A stretch of 64,000 bases of DNA from Pogonophryne albipinna (Eukaryota; Chordata; Actinopteri; Perciformes; Artedidraconidae): the NCBI GenBank assembly GCA_028583405.1, contig CM053243.1:21664867-21728866 (forward strand), given 5' to 3'. Shown in pieces: positions 35,807 to 48,105 of this stretch. Each line of letters opens with the position of its first letter. Within the stretch, counting starts at the first letter, position 1. Below the pieces are notes generated by a model. It was not told the origin of the DNA. It saw only the letters and a program-made list of their open reading frames with translations, and ran no database searches. The translations under genes and the position numbers were made by a program.

Positions 35807-38800
35807 TACACTCAATGCCTCAGTTTAATCGTTTTTAAAAAAAAAGTGATGTTTATGGTAATAAGGCTCGAGATATCCTGATTATTATATTTTCAATGCA
35901 GACAGTGTAATCTATGAGTGTGAATCAATAGTCTGACTGACATGCTGTTATATTACTAAAAGCAGCTTGTTTGATGCTTGCTTCAACCTCTGAGGATGTG
36001 TATTACCAGCATGCGCTCTGATAGGACGGTCAGTGAGAGCCATTCATTAACACAGCACTGATTTAGCTGCAAACGATAGCGACAGTTCCCTAGATTGCTT
36101 CAAGCTAATCCAGCCTTCAAGTCAATTGAGAAACTCAGTAAATCAGCGTCCCCACTGATGCGCAGAGGACAGTTACATTTGGATATTTATCTGATTTGAC
36201 TTTCCAGAGCCACCATGAGGGCAGCTGCAGAATACATTTGTGAAATGTAAGAGCGCTGAAGGAACATGTGAATGCATGGATGTGTGCAGGTGTTTGAATG
36301 CATGCTTGTGCAGGCAGGCTGTGGTATGCGGCAGTAAAAAGTTACACTTGCACAAACTTCCACATTCTTTGAAAAAGGCTCAATACTTTGTGAGAGAATA
36401 GTTAAAAGACCCATTTGATACATTTTTAGATGAAGGCAACTTTTTTCATTATCCTTTTTTATGTTTATTACTTAATTTATATTTGATATGTGATGTCTAA
36501 ATGGGTATACTTAAGGTATTACATATACTAAATGTTTTCCAAATATCTCCACTAACAGAAAAAGATGGGTAATGTTTTTAGGATGGGCTTCATGTTCCCA
36601 GAGCTGCAGTGTTAGCTTGCAGTGTTGATTTGGATGTTTCATTCTTTCATGCAACTTTTTTCTCCAACACTTTTGGAAGCTTGAAAGCTCATTTTCTGTT
36701 TCTTACATGTTCTTACAGATGGTGCATGATTGTAGATTTATTTCACAGGTGATAACGATGAACCCTTTGTAAGCTTGTGTTATTTTTATTTGAGTATTTA
36801 CGAGAAACTAAATAGATTAAAAATAAATGAGGGATGCCCTCCTCTTAATTAATGGGGTTTGACTTACCATAGTGGCACACATCAGTCAGAAGGCTCTGGT
36901 GTTAATGAGCATTAACTGAGTGTCTAATTAGGGTGCATGAGGGGCAGGTGATGGGGAGCAGCAGGAGCAGCTGAGGACTGCTGCTGGGTGCTGACTGAGA
37001 GGTAGGGTGTGCACAAGGTGGAAAAACCATAGGCTGCCAAGTAATGGGCACTTCATTAGAAACACCTGTAATGTTTACTGAAATCCAATACAGCAGTTCA
37101 GCCATAAATCATACCTTTACAAATATAATATTGTTAAGGAAGACAGAGGAGTAGAAGCTCTGCCATGTGTTTGTGGTGATCACAAACAGGAGGTATTTGG
37201 GTCCTTGGGGTATACTGAACTCGTCCAATCTTGTGAATGGCTCATTTAGGGTGGGTTTATCGTAAAAAAAACAAAACAAGGTTTCAATGGAAATTCCCCC
37301 AAAAAAGCCAACCCGTCTTGAAAACTTGAATGAGTGACGAGTGTTTTGGAGTACCCGTTATATTGTAATAGACACAGCATGAGGTCTCAATTGTTTTTAA
37401 ACATGCAACAGTTACACAAAATAAATGCATGCTTTAGATTTAAAAACTGTTTATATACAAATAGATACAATGTTTGTTAAGATAATTGCAATACCAATAT
37501 TGATATTCAAACAATGCAAGGAGTCAACAGCCAAGCTTGTGTTAGTGTTAGCATTAGCTGATGTCAGCAGGCTAACTTACTCAAAACATCAATGCTACAT
37601 GTTACGCAATACACCATCCCACCAACAGAGGCTGATGGGAGCATCGCCAATTTAGACTACATTTTAAGATCAGCAGTATTTTACAGTTAAAAATACTTGT
37701 CAATCTCTCTGGTGTGTTTAAGTGACTACAGACATTTTTGGGGAATTTCTGTATTACAGTTTCACATCACATATCGGCATTTATCTGCTAACATTGGCTG
37801 ATTTATCAGTTAGGCTCCACCAGATGATGTGATTAAACGAAAGCATTTATTGAGAGAATATTTCCTGTTGGCTGAATTTCATGACCTATTCAGTGAGCAG
37901 CCAGGTAGGACACTGTGCATATTTAGAGGGACAGAGAGATGTGCACATTTGAGAGCTTTTAATAGACCCTTAAAGGTTTTTATGAATTCATCACACCGAT
38001 TGTGCGAATCAGGCATCTGTGGAATTAGAGAAAAGAGAAAGATGCTATGCTGTTCTGTATAACTGATAAATATGAAATAAATGTAACCATGGCCTCTATA
38101 AACATTCTGCTGTAGATTTATTGCAAGTCTGACTCATCTGTCAGCAGTTTGCCGCCTGTAGGCAGGATGCAGCCGACGTGAGAGGGAGAGAGAGTGTCTG
38201 GGCTGAGGAGTGAGAATTTAAAACAGGGAGATATTCTGGTTGGTAATTCCAATAAATCGAGAATTTATTGAAATACAAAGATATGAATGCACTGGAGATT
38301 GTTTGGTAATGAAAACAATTAATTATTCTGACTCCTGGGGGCCAAGTCATCACGATGAGAATAAATTAGACGTGTAAAAGCCTCTTACAAGAGTGTCGAT
38401 TTAAAGGTCGTCCCCTGACAATTTACACTAAATAGATCAGTTCACTCTTGCAAATGTCCTCAGTATAGTTTATTCCCCACAGATTTTCTGTAGCCACAAT
38501 AAAAAATGGAAACAACCTTTGTAAGTCAGACTGAAATCTGGTTTAGCTGTGACTGTATGAGATTTACATCTCCGCTCAAGCTGACAACAAGCCATTTATC
38601 TGTACATTGGTACACACAGTGATGTTCTGATATGAACTGCTCAGAGTTGGTTAAGCAACACTATAAATGTTCTCTGGATACTAGGTTTACAGCTTCATAG
38701 GGGCTGTCACAATCGTTAGATTAGATTTTAGTTGACACTTAATTGTGATTACCGATCTAATTGTTGTTTTCTGTTCCTTTTATGCCACACAGCAGTGCTA

Positions 38801-40525
38801 TTGTTTTTGACTTGCACCCACGCCTACATCTTTGTTGTTGATTTCTATGGCTTAGCTACTCATTGAAATGATCCAGGTGTTGGCAAATAGATCTATTATA
38901 AATAGTTTGTTCTTAAAAAACTGACCTAATGCAACATAATGTTAATGTTAAATTGCTTATCTTGAACAGGAGAAAACCTCTGCGGATGAAATATTTTCCA
39001 GTAAAACACTTCCTGAACTTCTAGATATTTAAGTTATCAGTGAAACAAGTTGAGCTGACTTTAGAAGATAGCTGGCCCTCCATCCTACGGCCTGCTTATT
39101 TATCTCATTGTACTGGTGTTTGTTTTAGAGACGGGGAGATTGCTTAAAGTGGCAAATTGCCTTGCTTGCAACAACAGGATATCTGTTATTTGAAGAGTAT
39201 AGTTGGAAAAACATTTATTTTTCAAATTACATATTGTGTGTTTTAACTGTATATTTACCACTGGACAAATGTAATGTTCTCTTGTCCAATCAGATGGCAA
39301 TCCCCTGTCTCCCACCACTCTCACTTGCACTGTGCACTCAGCTATTCCTGGACCTACTCTTATAACACCTAACACATATTTGACATGTATTATACAATCA
39401 AAAAAGCTTGCTGGATGTGGCACCTCCAGCATAATCCTTCCTCAGAGCCGTCAAATGCACCGTTACACCTGTAGAGGAGACTCTCCGCTGTAAGTCAAAA
39501 GATACATTATCGACACCTCTCTGTCATCATCTTGCTTGGGTAAGCATTGTAAATGATCCTGTATCAGCTGACACAGACAACAGCTACTTGTCTGGACAGC
39601 TTTTTTTCCCCATTTTCTTTTTTAAACGTGGGAACCTTGTGCTCAGGGTGACGGGAAAGCACATATTTCACTTTGTTGCCACATATTTAACTGGCTTAAA
39701 ATTCCCTTGATTGTGGAAATCCAGAGATTATGCGTAGTGATCACAGTCGGCTTAAATAATTGCTATGAGCCGATTATGAATTAATTGCGATATGCCTTGA
39801 GCTGCATTCAAAGATGTCTCATGGTGTTTCAGTAAGTTCAGCAAGTTCAGCAGCAGAAGGGACACATTGAAGTGCTTTGTTGTTTCCTGCTTTGTAGTTT
39901 TAAAAGTAGTTGCTCGTCTCACTCTCCTCTGCACTTTCTTTCTCATATTTAATGGCCCTAAGTGAGGACGCGTGCTCTGGTTCAAACAAACCCATGCCAT
40001 TATAAAGTGTTTTATTCTGCTTTATGAACATTGAGACATTTGCTCATGCAGTAGAGCAGTCGTTTAAAAAAAAAAATACTCATCTGACTCCATGATCCAA
40101 TCTGTCAGCACACATTTTCAAACCCATTGTATAATTCAAGCAAAAGTTGTTTGCCTCTGGTTCGAGTGTAAGCTGCAGAAACACTACACTTCTAAATATG
40201 TAAATATATCGACTTTAATGCCAAAAAGCAAAGTAACAAACACTGATTGATAAAAGCATTATGAGATTATTAGATAGAGTAATGTTTAAAGACCATTTAA
40301 TCAAATGGAATTGTAAACACATTAACATTTTAGCAGCTATGAATGAATATTTGGTTGAATTTATTCACATTGTTGTAGACAAATTGACTATGGTAACTGC
40401 TTCCCATATTGCATTACAGTTAGTTTATAAACATGTAGACTTACTGCACCGTGTTTGTCATGTATTGTGTGAACTTGCTCGCTACTATCTCATTTACAAC
40501 AATAACCCATTTTATACTGATAATG

Positions 40526-40808
40526 TGGGGCAGTGGCTCAGTCTAGGGATTTAGCCTGGGAACCAAAGGGTCGCCGGTTCACGTCCCGATCGGACCAAAA
40601 TAATACGGAGTGTGGACTGGTATCTGGAGAGGTGCCAACTGGCACCCTCTTCACTCTCCTTCTCCTATCCTGCATGTGGTTCTGTTTGAGCATGTATATC
40701 CTCTGTTCATGTATATCAAGCTTTTGTGTAATGTGTTTAAACACGACAGAATGAAACAAGTAATTTTCCCGTAGGGGATTAATAAAGTATGTCTTCTTCT
40801 TTCTTCTC
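40526..40808 (+). mobile_element. tRNA-derived SINE
   Basis: The head starts GGGGCAGTGGCTCAGTCTAG, containing an A-box-like TGGCTCAGTCTAGG. A B-box-like GGTTCACGTCCC follows about 35 bp later, the spacing of an internal RNA polymerase III promoter. A tRNA-unrelated body follows, and the element ends in ATTAATAAAGTATG and a TCTTCTTTCTTCT tail. It is inserted in the + orientation in galnt18 intron 1. Functional tRNA folding is not preserved, so this is not a tRNA gene. Confidence 0.8.
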
Positions 40809-43359
40809 TTAATTTTATTCTAGGGATGAAAACTCAATGCAAGTCAATTTACTAGCAACTGCGCTACGGCTTACATCGCCTACATCAGCAAGTACAATAA
40901 GACTGCAAAACAACATCCATTTGAATATCCCTAATGTGCAGATTGGAGTATTGGCAAATCCAATAATCAATCTGTCTGTAAAATAACAATGGATTGACTA
41001 ATTTACTTCTCGATTAACTACTTAACACAGCTAAAAGTGTCTTCATGTCAATTTAACAGAAAAACAAACAAGAAAACATAAAACAACAAATACACTATCT
41101 GCAACAAGAAACATGTACATTCCAAGGCAAACAAGGACACTAAAAACAACAAATAAAAGCAAATATGCCAAGTACACTTTAAAAAACGTAGACGTTTAAC
41201 TGTCTGAGCCTTACTTTATATTAAGAACACATACATTTAAAAAAAAATGTATTCTACTATTTCAATAATTAGACAGTTTATGCATCCGAAAAACAAATAA
41301 AATGTGTAGAAGCGGGAGGGCAGAAAGCATACCGTTAGTCATCCAGTTGCAGGACATCAATAAGTGAATCAAAATAAAATGTTTTCATGTGCAGTCAGTA
41401 AAAAATCCAATCAGTCACAGCCTATCAAAAAACTTCAACATAATTCCACAACATTGTGACTACATGATATACATGTTGACAGAAATATTTTTTCATGCGT
41501 TTTATTAAAGCTTCAGTTTTTCCACTCTGCTGTCCCCTCTGTAAGACAGTGGACCTCTGTCGTCAGTATTCGATTCGTCATTATTGAGTCGGCTGGTCTC
41601 GATGTGAGGTTACGGTGGGGGAGGGTCGGTGGGGATGGATTACAGGGTGAGACTCGATGAGACAGAAGAGAATTATCATGGCCTCGAAACGAGATTCATC
41701 AGCACTAACTATAATTGAGATCTTCTATCAAAATACATTTTCCCAACCTTCACTCACCATTAATCCAGTGCTGATGTCGAAGAATCTCAGCTATCTGCCA
41801 CGAAGTAATGCAATTCCAATCCAGAAAATCTGTGTGTACGGATGTTGTGTTTTTTCATTAAAGAGTGTGCTGTTAAAGGACTTTCCAACCTCGGATGTCA
41901 GTTCATCCTCGAATGCACCACCCATGTTAATTGTAATCTCTGCAGTTTATCACACTGAAGCTTTGTTCCCTCAGAAAGGTATTTCTTGGCGTCTTCCTGT
42001 GATTTGTAATAATTGCAGAGGTTGTCTATGTTTTTCATCTTGTCTAAATCTGCCGGGTTTGTAATTTGTGAAATAAGAAATGAGCAAGAAGGATTTATAA
42101 CTCACGAGTCTGGTTGATTTAAAAATTACATAACTGAAAACATTCTGAAGCCCGTATATGCATGTGTGTGTTTGATATTTCTTGCAATGCCCCACAAAAT
42201 CATTACAATTCAAATGTATTTTGTTATGTTTTTATGAACCAACTGACACACATTTTGTAAAACAAGAGGGAAATACGTCATATATTGTTTTTCAAGACAG
42301 ATTGTCCGTCGCTTTTTTCCTCTCTCCAGAAGAGTCACAGGCTTCATGTTCCACACACTGACAGTGATACAAGTCTCTCTTCCTCACAGCAGGCTTTGCT
42401 TTTACACAACTGCACTTGTTTTACTTGCACCCACAATACTTTAAATGTTGCAAATCAATTCTCTCTTATTTGCACCATCCTCATCCAGATCAAATTGAAA
42501 TGTACAATCAAGATGGAAGCATTCTTCAACAGGCAGAGATCGCTTGAGTTCACAAACAAAGTTCCGAAGCCTCGTTAAATCTTGTTATGAATCACAGAAA
42601 GTAGCCAGTTCATTATATTCATGTTTGAGTTTGGCTTATTATTGAAGGATAATTAATAAGACATTTGTCGATTAGCACTTCTACTTTCTTGCAAATTGTA
42701 TTCATGTTTGAGCTCATCTTTCGGCAGATATTGTGTTATTATAATAATAATAATAATACATTTTTCAGCATCTCCACTTTTCATAAAATCCAATTTATAT
42801 CTTAAATTATAGATTCTCACTAAAATGTCAAGGTTTTATAATTGCTTAACCAATTTAAAGGATGGAGAAAACCACATTCATGGACAAGATTTATAGAAAA
42901 CAAATATTTCTTAATTAATATTTTGTGATACATTTTTTTAACAACTCACTCACAATGTACCCCTCTGTATTGCGTGGATAAACATTTAGAACCATTGTGT
43001 AGTTAGTATATAATATATATAGAAAAGGTGTCACTCGATGGAAGTATCCTATTGGTCAAAGTAGTAAGATGAGTCTCCAAAGTGAGATTCACCTCCTGTG
43101 CTCCTGAAGTTTTTTACGACTCTGTCAGGGTTTAAATCATTGTGTGAAACTTTAGATCATGTCCGTGAAATAAAGACGTTGTAAAAGAGTTTTATTCCCC
43201 AACCACTCAACCTTTTCCTCACAGGACTAAATTTAAGACGCTGTACGGTCGCAGTCAAAGATCGTCTGGAGTATCTGTAAAATGTTTCTTCAGGACTCAG
43301 ATGTCCTCTCCTGTTTCTGACACACGGAGTGTCGAATGCCTCAAGGTCATGACAAACTG
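40809..43359 (+). other. galnt18 intron 1, no feature recognised
   Basis: Non-coding AT-rich sequence. A 135-codon open frame at 41657-42064 has no recognisable domain, and I treat it as chance. A short (TAA)n tract lies at 42738-42757. Confidence 0.55.
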
Positions 43360-43604
43360 CAGGGCTTAACGCTAACTTTTAAAAGTGGTTGCCAGGCTGG
43401 CAACCAGGCATCAGCTTTTTCTTGCCAAGACTGAAAATACGGTCACCTTATATTTTAAATAATTAAGATACTATACAGTTATACATCAACTTAATAATGG
43501 AAATGTGACACAAAAGAATGCTCAAATGCTTTATTACAATAAGTAATTAACACAATTATTTGAAACCTAAGTGGTATTAAACTTGTCCACCCTCAATTGC
43601 TGGT

Positions 43605-43972
43605 ATACTGCGAGGGGGACCCAAGTTCCCATCAGCAAAAACATGTCGGTTTGCTATCTTGGCTCCAAAATGGTGGAATGAGCTCCCCATTGATATCAGG
43701 ACAGCAGATAGCCTGCACATCTTCCGGCGCAGACTGAAAACTCATCTCTTTCGACTCCACTTCGAGCGATAGAATTACTAACAAAGCACTTATATACTAA
43801 TAAAGGACTGGCTTATCTAAAGCCAGTTGAGTAGCACTTGAAATGTTTTGGCTCTATGAAACCTGATGTACTTATATGATTCTGTTTTCTTCAAGTTTGT
43901 ATCTTCTTGGTCGAATGCACTTATTGTAAGTCGCTTTGGATAAAAGCGTCAGCTAAATGCAATGTAATGTAT
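43605..43972 (+). mobile_element. L2-type LINE 3' fragment
   Basis: The + strand encodes the last residues of an L2-like ORF2: CRFAILAPKWWNELP, then DIRTADSLHIFRRRLKTHLF, ending at a TAG at 43770-43772. About 200 bp of 3' UTR follow. The UTR ends in TCGCTTTGGATAAAAGCGTC and an AATGTAATGTA repeat, the typical tail of L2 LINEs and L2-mobilised SINEs in fish. It is 5'-truncated to under 0.4 kb. Confidence 0.85.
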
Positions 43973-44160
43973 ACAAAATACCAGTAGTGCAGCTGTTGTC
44001 ATGTTCTTCACAGATCCCTCAAAAATGAATTGAGCAAGTCACTAATTTCTTGGTCATCCGCTGTCTCCCTTTCAAATGTGGGTTTTCTTGACCTTTGTGC
44101 TGATCCCCACCATAGATCCATTGACCCTTCAGCATTGAAGTCTTGATTGTGGTTCTTTCA

Positions 44161-44514
44161 TTGGCCAGACTAATACATTTAAAATGTGTTATATTTCTAA
44201 GCCAATATTTTCCTATGGTAAAGTTTTCGTTTTGCACTTTTATTTTGGTAGTAATAAGATCGGGACTTTTATTTTTGAAGGAACCTTTACCGGAAGTGAA
44301 TGGACAACGGAGCAGAATGTACTCAACCCACTAAAAGTATTTCTTCTTAGAATAAGAGAGAAATTGATTTAACTTCTGTTTGACGGCTATCATACTGGAG
44401 AAATAAGAAACTGTAATTGTTTGCAATCATTTATGGCTTTAATAATTAATATCTAATTCTTAACTGTGAATGGTTTTCATTTATTTAACATTAGAAATGT
44501 ATTAGTCTGGCCAA
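44161..44514. mobile_element. 354-bp inverted-repeat element (MITE candidate)
   Basis: TTGGCCAGACTAATACATTT at 44161-44180 is exactly reverse-complemented at 44495-44514. The interior is AT-rich and non-coding. No clear target duplication flanks it, so it may instead be an internal part of the surrounding element. Confidence 0.6.
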
Positions 44515-44942
44515 ACCTAAAATCCCTCTCTTTCCGTACCTCAGATAGAAGATATGATTGGAGACAAAACAGCCAATCAGAATTGACCTTCTCGAGTTCT
44601 CCGATTTGGTTGGTTTTGTGGCACATTTGTAACGCTGTGCCAACTTGAGCGAGCCCGCAGGCGAGTAAACGTGCATCGCCTTCTGGCTCCTTAATCACAC
44701 CAATGCACGTGCAACTTAAGTATCAGGTTACGACTGGTCACAACAATAATTCAATATCACTCTTAATACAACAAATAATTAACATTTATCTATTTTGGGG
44801 AGCACATTTTGCTGTTTGCTGTCCTTATTTCTGTATGTTAAAAACTGGTTGCCACTGATGGCAACCAAAGTCCAAGAAGTGGTTGAAATGTTTTCTGAAT
44901 GGTTGCCAATGGCAACCTGGCAACCGTTACTGTTGAGTCCTG

Positions 44943-46715
44943 AACTGAGTGAAGCCACTTTATGAGCAGCCTGAGTCTTTCTGCCTTTTAAAAACCTACT
45001 TACTGCGTGCATAGACGTGACCTACAGCTGAAATGATAGGCAACATGCATTGAATGAATGAATTGAATGAATGCAACCATTTTCAAAGTCAAAGTAGTTT
45101 TTGGAATGTTGCAATTTTTTTTTTCTATTTGTCCTGTATGATATTAAACTGAATATCTACTTATTTGGGACTGTTTTTCGCACAAACAAGTACTTTCTTA
45201 AGCAGTCACTTTTGACTTTAGATAGGTCTGCTATTTTGAAACTAGTTTCCGATTGTTTATTGAGAAGACATTAAATCAATGAACAGTATTCATATTCATT
45301 AGATAAAGTCATGATTTAAATCATCTTTGGTTGCTGCCCTCACGTCATTGTTTCAAACAAATTACTTATTGGTAGCAGAAATATCTTTAAATACTAAGAT
45401 ATGTTTAACAGTCTTTATTTTATATTTGTACTACCTCAATACAAAGCATACATTTCTATTAGCACACCATTCATATAAAAGATACAGAATTATATTTAGT
45501 TCTGTCATCCGGACAATAACAAAAATCAATCATTTTAAAGATATTTAACATGATACTAAAGACAAAAAAGTACAGATACACGTTTATGTATACATAAATG
45601 TAAACACAATTACTGCTTGCATTTGAGTCGTAAGTTAAAGTCCTCTTTTAAAGAACTCAAGACAAGATGAACAAAATAACAGCAAAGGCAAATAACAAAA
45701 GATGTAAAGGCCACTTTGAAGAAAGAATAAAGTTAAGTAATTGGAAAGCTAGAACTTACATGCCACTCTTTGTACCTTTTTTCTTATTCTGTATTGCTTT
45801 AAATTAACATTACTGTGAGCACATAACGGATTTTGATCAAATTGTTAAGCAGTTGTTTCTGCATTCATATCCCCACTTCCTGCGAGTCATCAAATATTCA
45901 CAAACGTCTTTTAGAATGGAAATGTTTTGCATAAAAGTAGATCTGATTCATTGTTAGGAGCTTGGTTTATATTTGCTTGGGGACTTCTCAGATGAATTGC
46001 GTACTGATGAGAACAGCTCCAGAATCATTTCGTTACCGTCTGCAGTCGTCTCAAGGTCAACCTTGTTGCTGTCAGAAATGTGCAGTGTTTGTGGTCACAA
46101 GATAATTTGCCTCTTTTGTTGTAATAAAGACAAATCATGTTTTTATTTTCTCATTAACAAATCCATAAACATAAAAAATTTAGTGAGTTAATGTGGATGG
46201 TTACACATTGAATATGCTTTAATGTCCTCTTTGTCTCACAAGACTGCACTCCTAAAAGGCTTGGGGAGTGCCTGGATCTTCTGACAAAACATGATAGGGG
46301 GAGCGCCGTCAGGCAGTGCTTTGTCAGTCTGCTACAGAGGCAGCGGCTGCCATCAGCACCCACCAGCAGCCATTCTGCCTGTTCTGAGGTGCAAAAATGC
46401 TTTTGTGGAGCATCTGCTTTGCGGTGATAAGGACTGGGCTGTTTCACACTTGCAACCCTGTACAGAGTTTTTGAGCTAATTATATATCTCATAGTATTGT
46501 TGTAGGAATTTTTGTGAGATAAAATTCTCCCTCAACCTATACGTCATGACTCATGAGAACAGAGCAGGTTTTAAAACGGGGCTTTTTTTCAAAGTGATGA
46601 AAAGCGCGAGAGCTGTGATTACAGAATTGAAACACAGAGCAACTAAACTTTGATATTTCTGTACCGAGAGCTTTCTTTGCCAGTGCCGCTGAATCAGCAG
46701 CCTCAGGTTCAACCA
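44943..46715 (+). other. galnt18 intron 1, no feature recognised
   Basis: Non-coding. A short TGAATGAATGAAT run lies near 45050-45072. A GC-richer stretch at 46240-46440 carries a 112-codon minus-strand open frame without recognisable similarity. Confidence 0.5.
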
Positions 46716-47181
46716 ACCCTGTCTCATGGCATTTCGTGTTCACCAACACGATTTTTAATCTATTGATTCGTGTTCACCAACACGATTTCCCCCTTTTTTT
46801 CGTGTTGCACAGCACGATTTTAAAAGCAATGTATTTCTACTGGTAATGACGCTCATGGAAGCACGGCATTCGTTTGTGTCGGCTGCCCTTAAAGGCAATG
46901 TGAGCGTCCATTCTCATTGGATAACGGAGAATTGGACACCCGGAAGTAAGTATTCCTTACTGTCGATTGATTTTACAGTGATATCTGCACTACTCATCGA
47001 CTAAAAAACACCAGATTATCCTTGTTAATTACACAACATTGATTGGTTTAAATTGTGTGCAATGCTTTTGTATTTTTCCCCTTCGATTCGGAGAAACAAA
47101 TATTTTTTCGGAGTAAAGGATGGCAGAAGACACTACACTACCCAGAATCCCCAGCTATCGTTTGGACTACACCATGTGCTC
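46716..47181 (+). repeat. Left long terminal inverted repeat
   Basis: The left arm of the long inverted repeat. Palindromic CGTG-AACACG motifs lie at its outer edge, near 46735-46815. The inner end is ACCATGTGCTC; beyond it the two arms diverge. Confidence 0.9.
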
Positions 47182-48105
47182 TGTTTGACAAACCCCATGA
47201 TAGTCCTCAAGCTCTGTGATTGGAGAGTGTGCTCCGAGGGTTACGCCTAGCCTCGAACAGCACTTGAAATGGGATGGAACCACGGCAGACTGTCCAAAAC
47301 TGGATTTGAACGGGTCCACCGCGTCCACCACAGGTTCAATACCTGACAAGGCCGGAGATGAAATATCTACATACATCTTATAAGAGTATAATACATTATG
47401 TATAATATCAGTTAAAATAAGTGCTTCAACATAGTTAACATTGCTGGAGGTATGCACAAATATTGATAGATGTCTTGTAATGCACTATTGAGGAACCTAC
47501 GACCTAAGTTTTTCATTCAATGCATAACTACACCATAGTTGTGTAGGCCTATATGATATGTCAATAAACCTTAGACAATCTTGAAATCTTGAAAGGGATG
47601 TGCAAAATAGTCATTATATACAGTCTTTAATTAACTATTATTAGAGAATAACGAGTAATGAATATACTTTATAGGGATCCTATTAATATCTAATAATAAA
47701 AATAATGAAATTCAATAACATGCTTTAACCACTAGGTGTCCCTTTATATCAGCTGTGCACCTTTATGGTGTAAATACAGCCTATCTACCAATTGGATCAA
47801 ATATAAAAGTCAGCCGAATTAGTGTTGATACTGCAAGGAGACGTATTGTGTGAAAAGAAATGTAAGATGTTGTTTAATGGCTGATATATTTATGATCCAC
47901 GTCACGTTTTCAGTTCTTCATGTTTGTCTAAGTCTTCTCATCAGGGCTCTATAAATACAGAACTACGGCAGTTATGTAATATTTAATGCAGCCGAACCGT
48001 GTATTACAATGCCGTTATGTGATGACTTTCAAAGAGAAAAGCAAGCACACTCGGAATAAAGTATTATTTTTTTTTTAAATGTTTTCGGTCTGTTTCCGGT
48101 ATTTG

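Larger units (their letters stand above)
32643..40525 (+). other. galnt18 intron 1, proximal part
   Basis: Non-coding sequence starting at the splice donor. Separately listed items are a GT/GC tract at 32767, a perfect hairpin at 33103 and a decayed miniature element at 35495. A fragment near 37045-37110 (CACTTCATTAGAAACACCTG) resembles a common fish repeat. No further exon is visible. Confidence 0.6.
43360..44942. mobile_element. hAT-like DNA transposon remnant, non-autonomous, with nested insertions
   Basis: The left end CAGGGCTTAACGCTAAC and the right end (reverse complement CAGGACTCAACAGTAAC) are imperfect inverted repeats of the CAGGG type common in hAT elements. Subterminal hairpins built on GGTTGCCA occur at both ends: 43387-43405, 44847-44866 and 44901-44917. 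A 5-base AACTG is shared at the flanks, but a clean 8-bp duplication is not seen. The interior has no transposase and holds an L2 LINE tail and a small inverted-repeat element. The class assignment is tentative. Confidence 0.5.

Noticed and set aside
40526..40600. Possible tRNA gene
   Set aside because: A and B boxes are present, but the sequence continues into a SINE body and tail and does not fold as a functional tRNA.
41657..42064. 135-codon open frame in the intron
   Set aside because: No recognisable domain, no splice sites in keeping with galnt18, and composition like the flanking AT-rich DNA.
46154..46492. 112-codon minus-strand open frame in a GC-richer patch
   Set aside because: Not similar to any family I recognise; it may be a repeat fragment, but I cannot support it.
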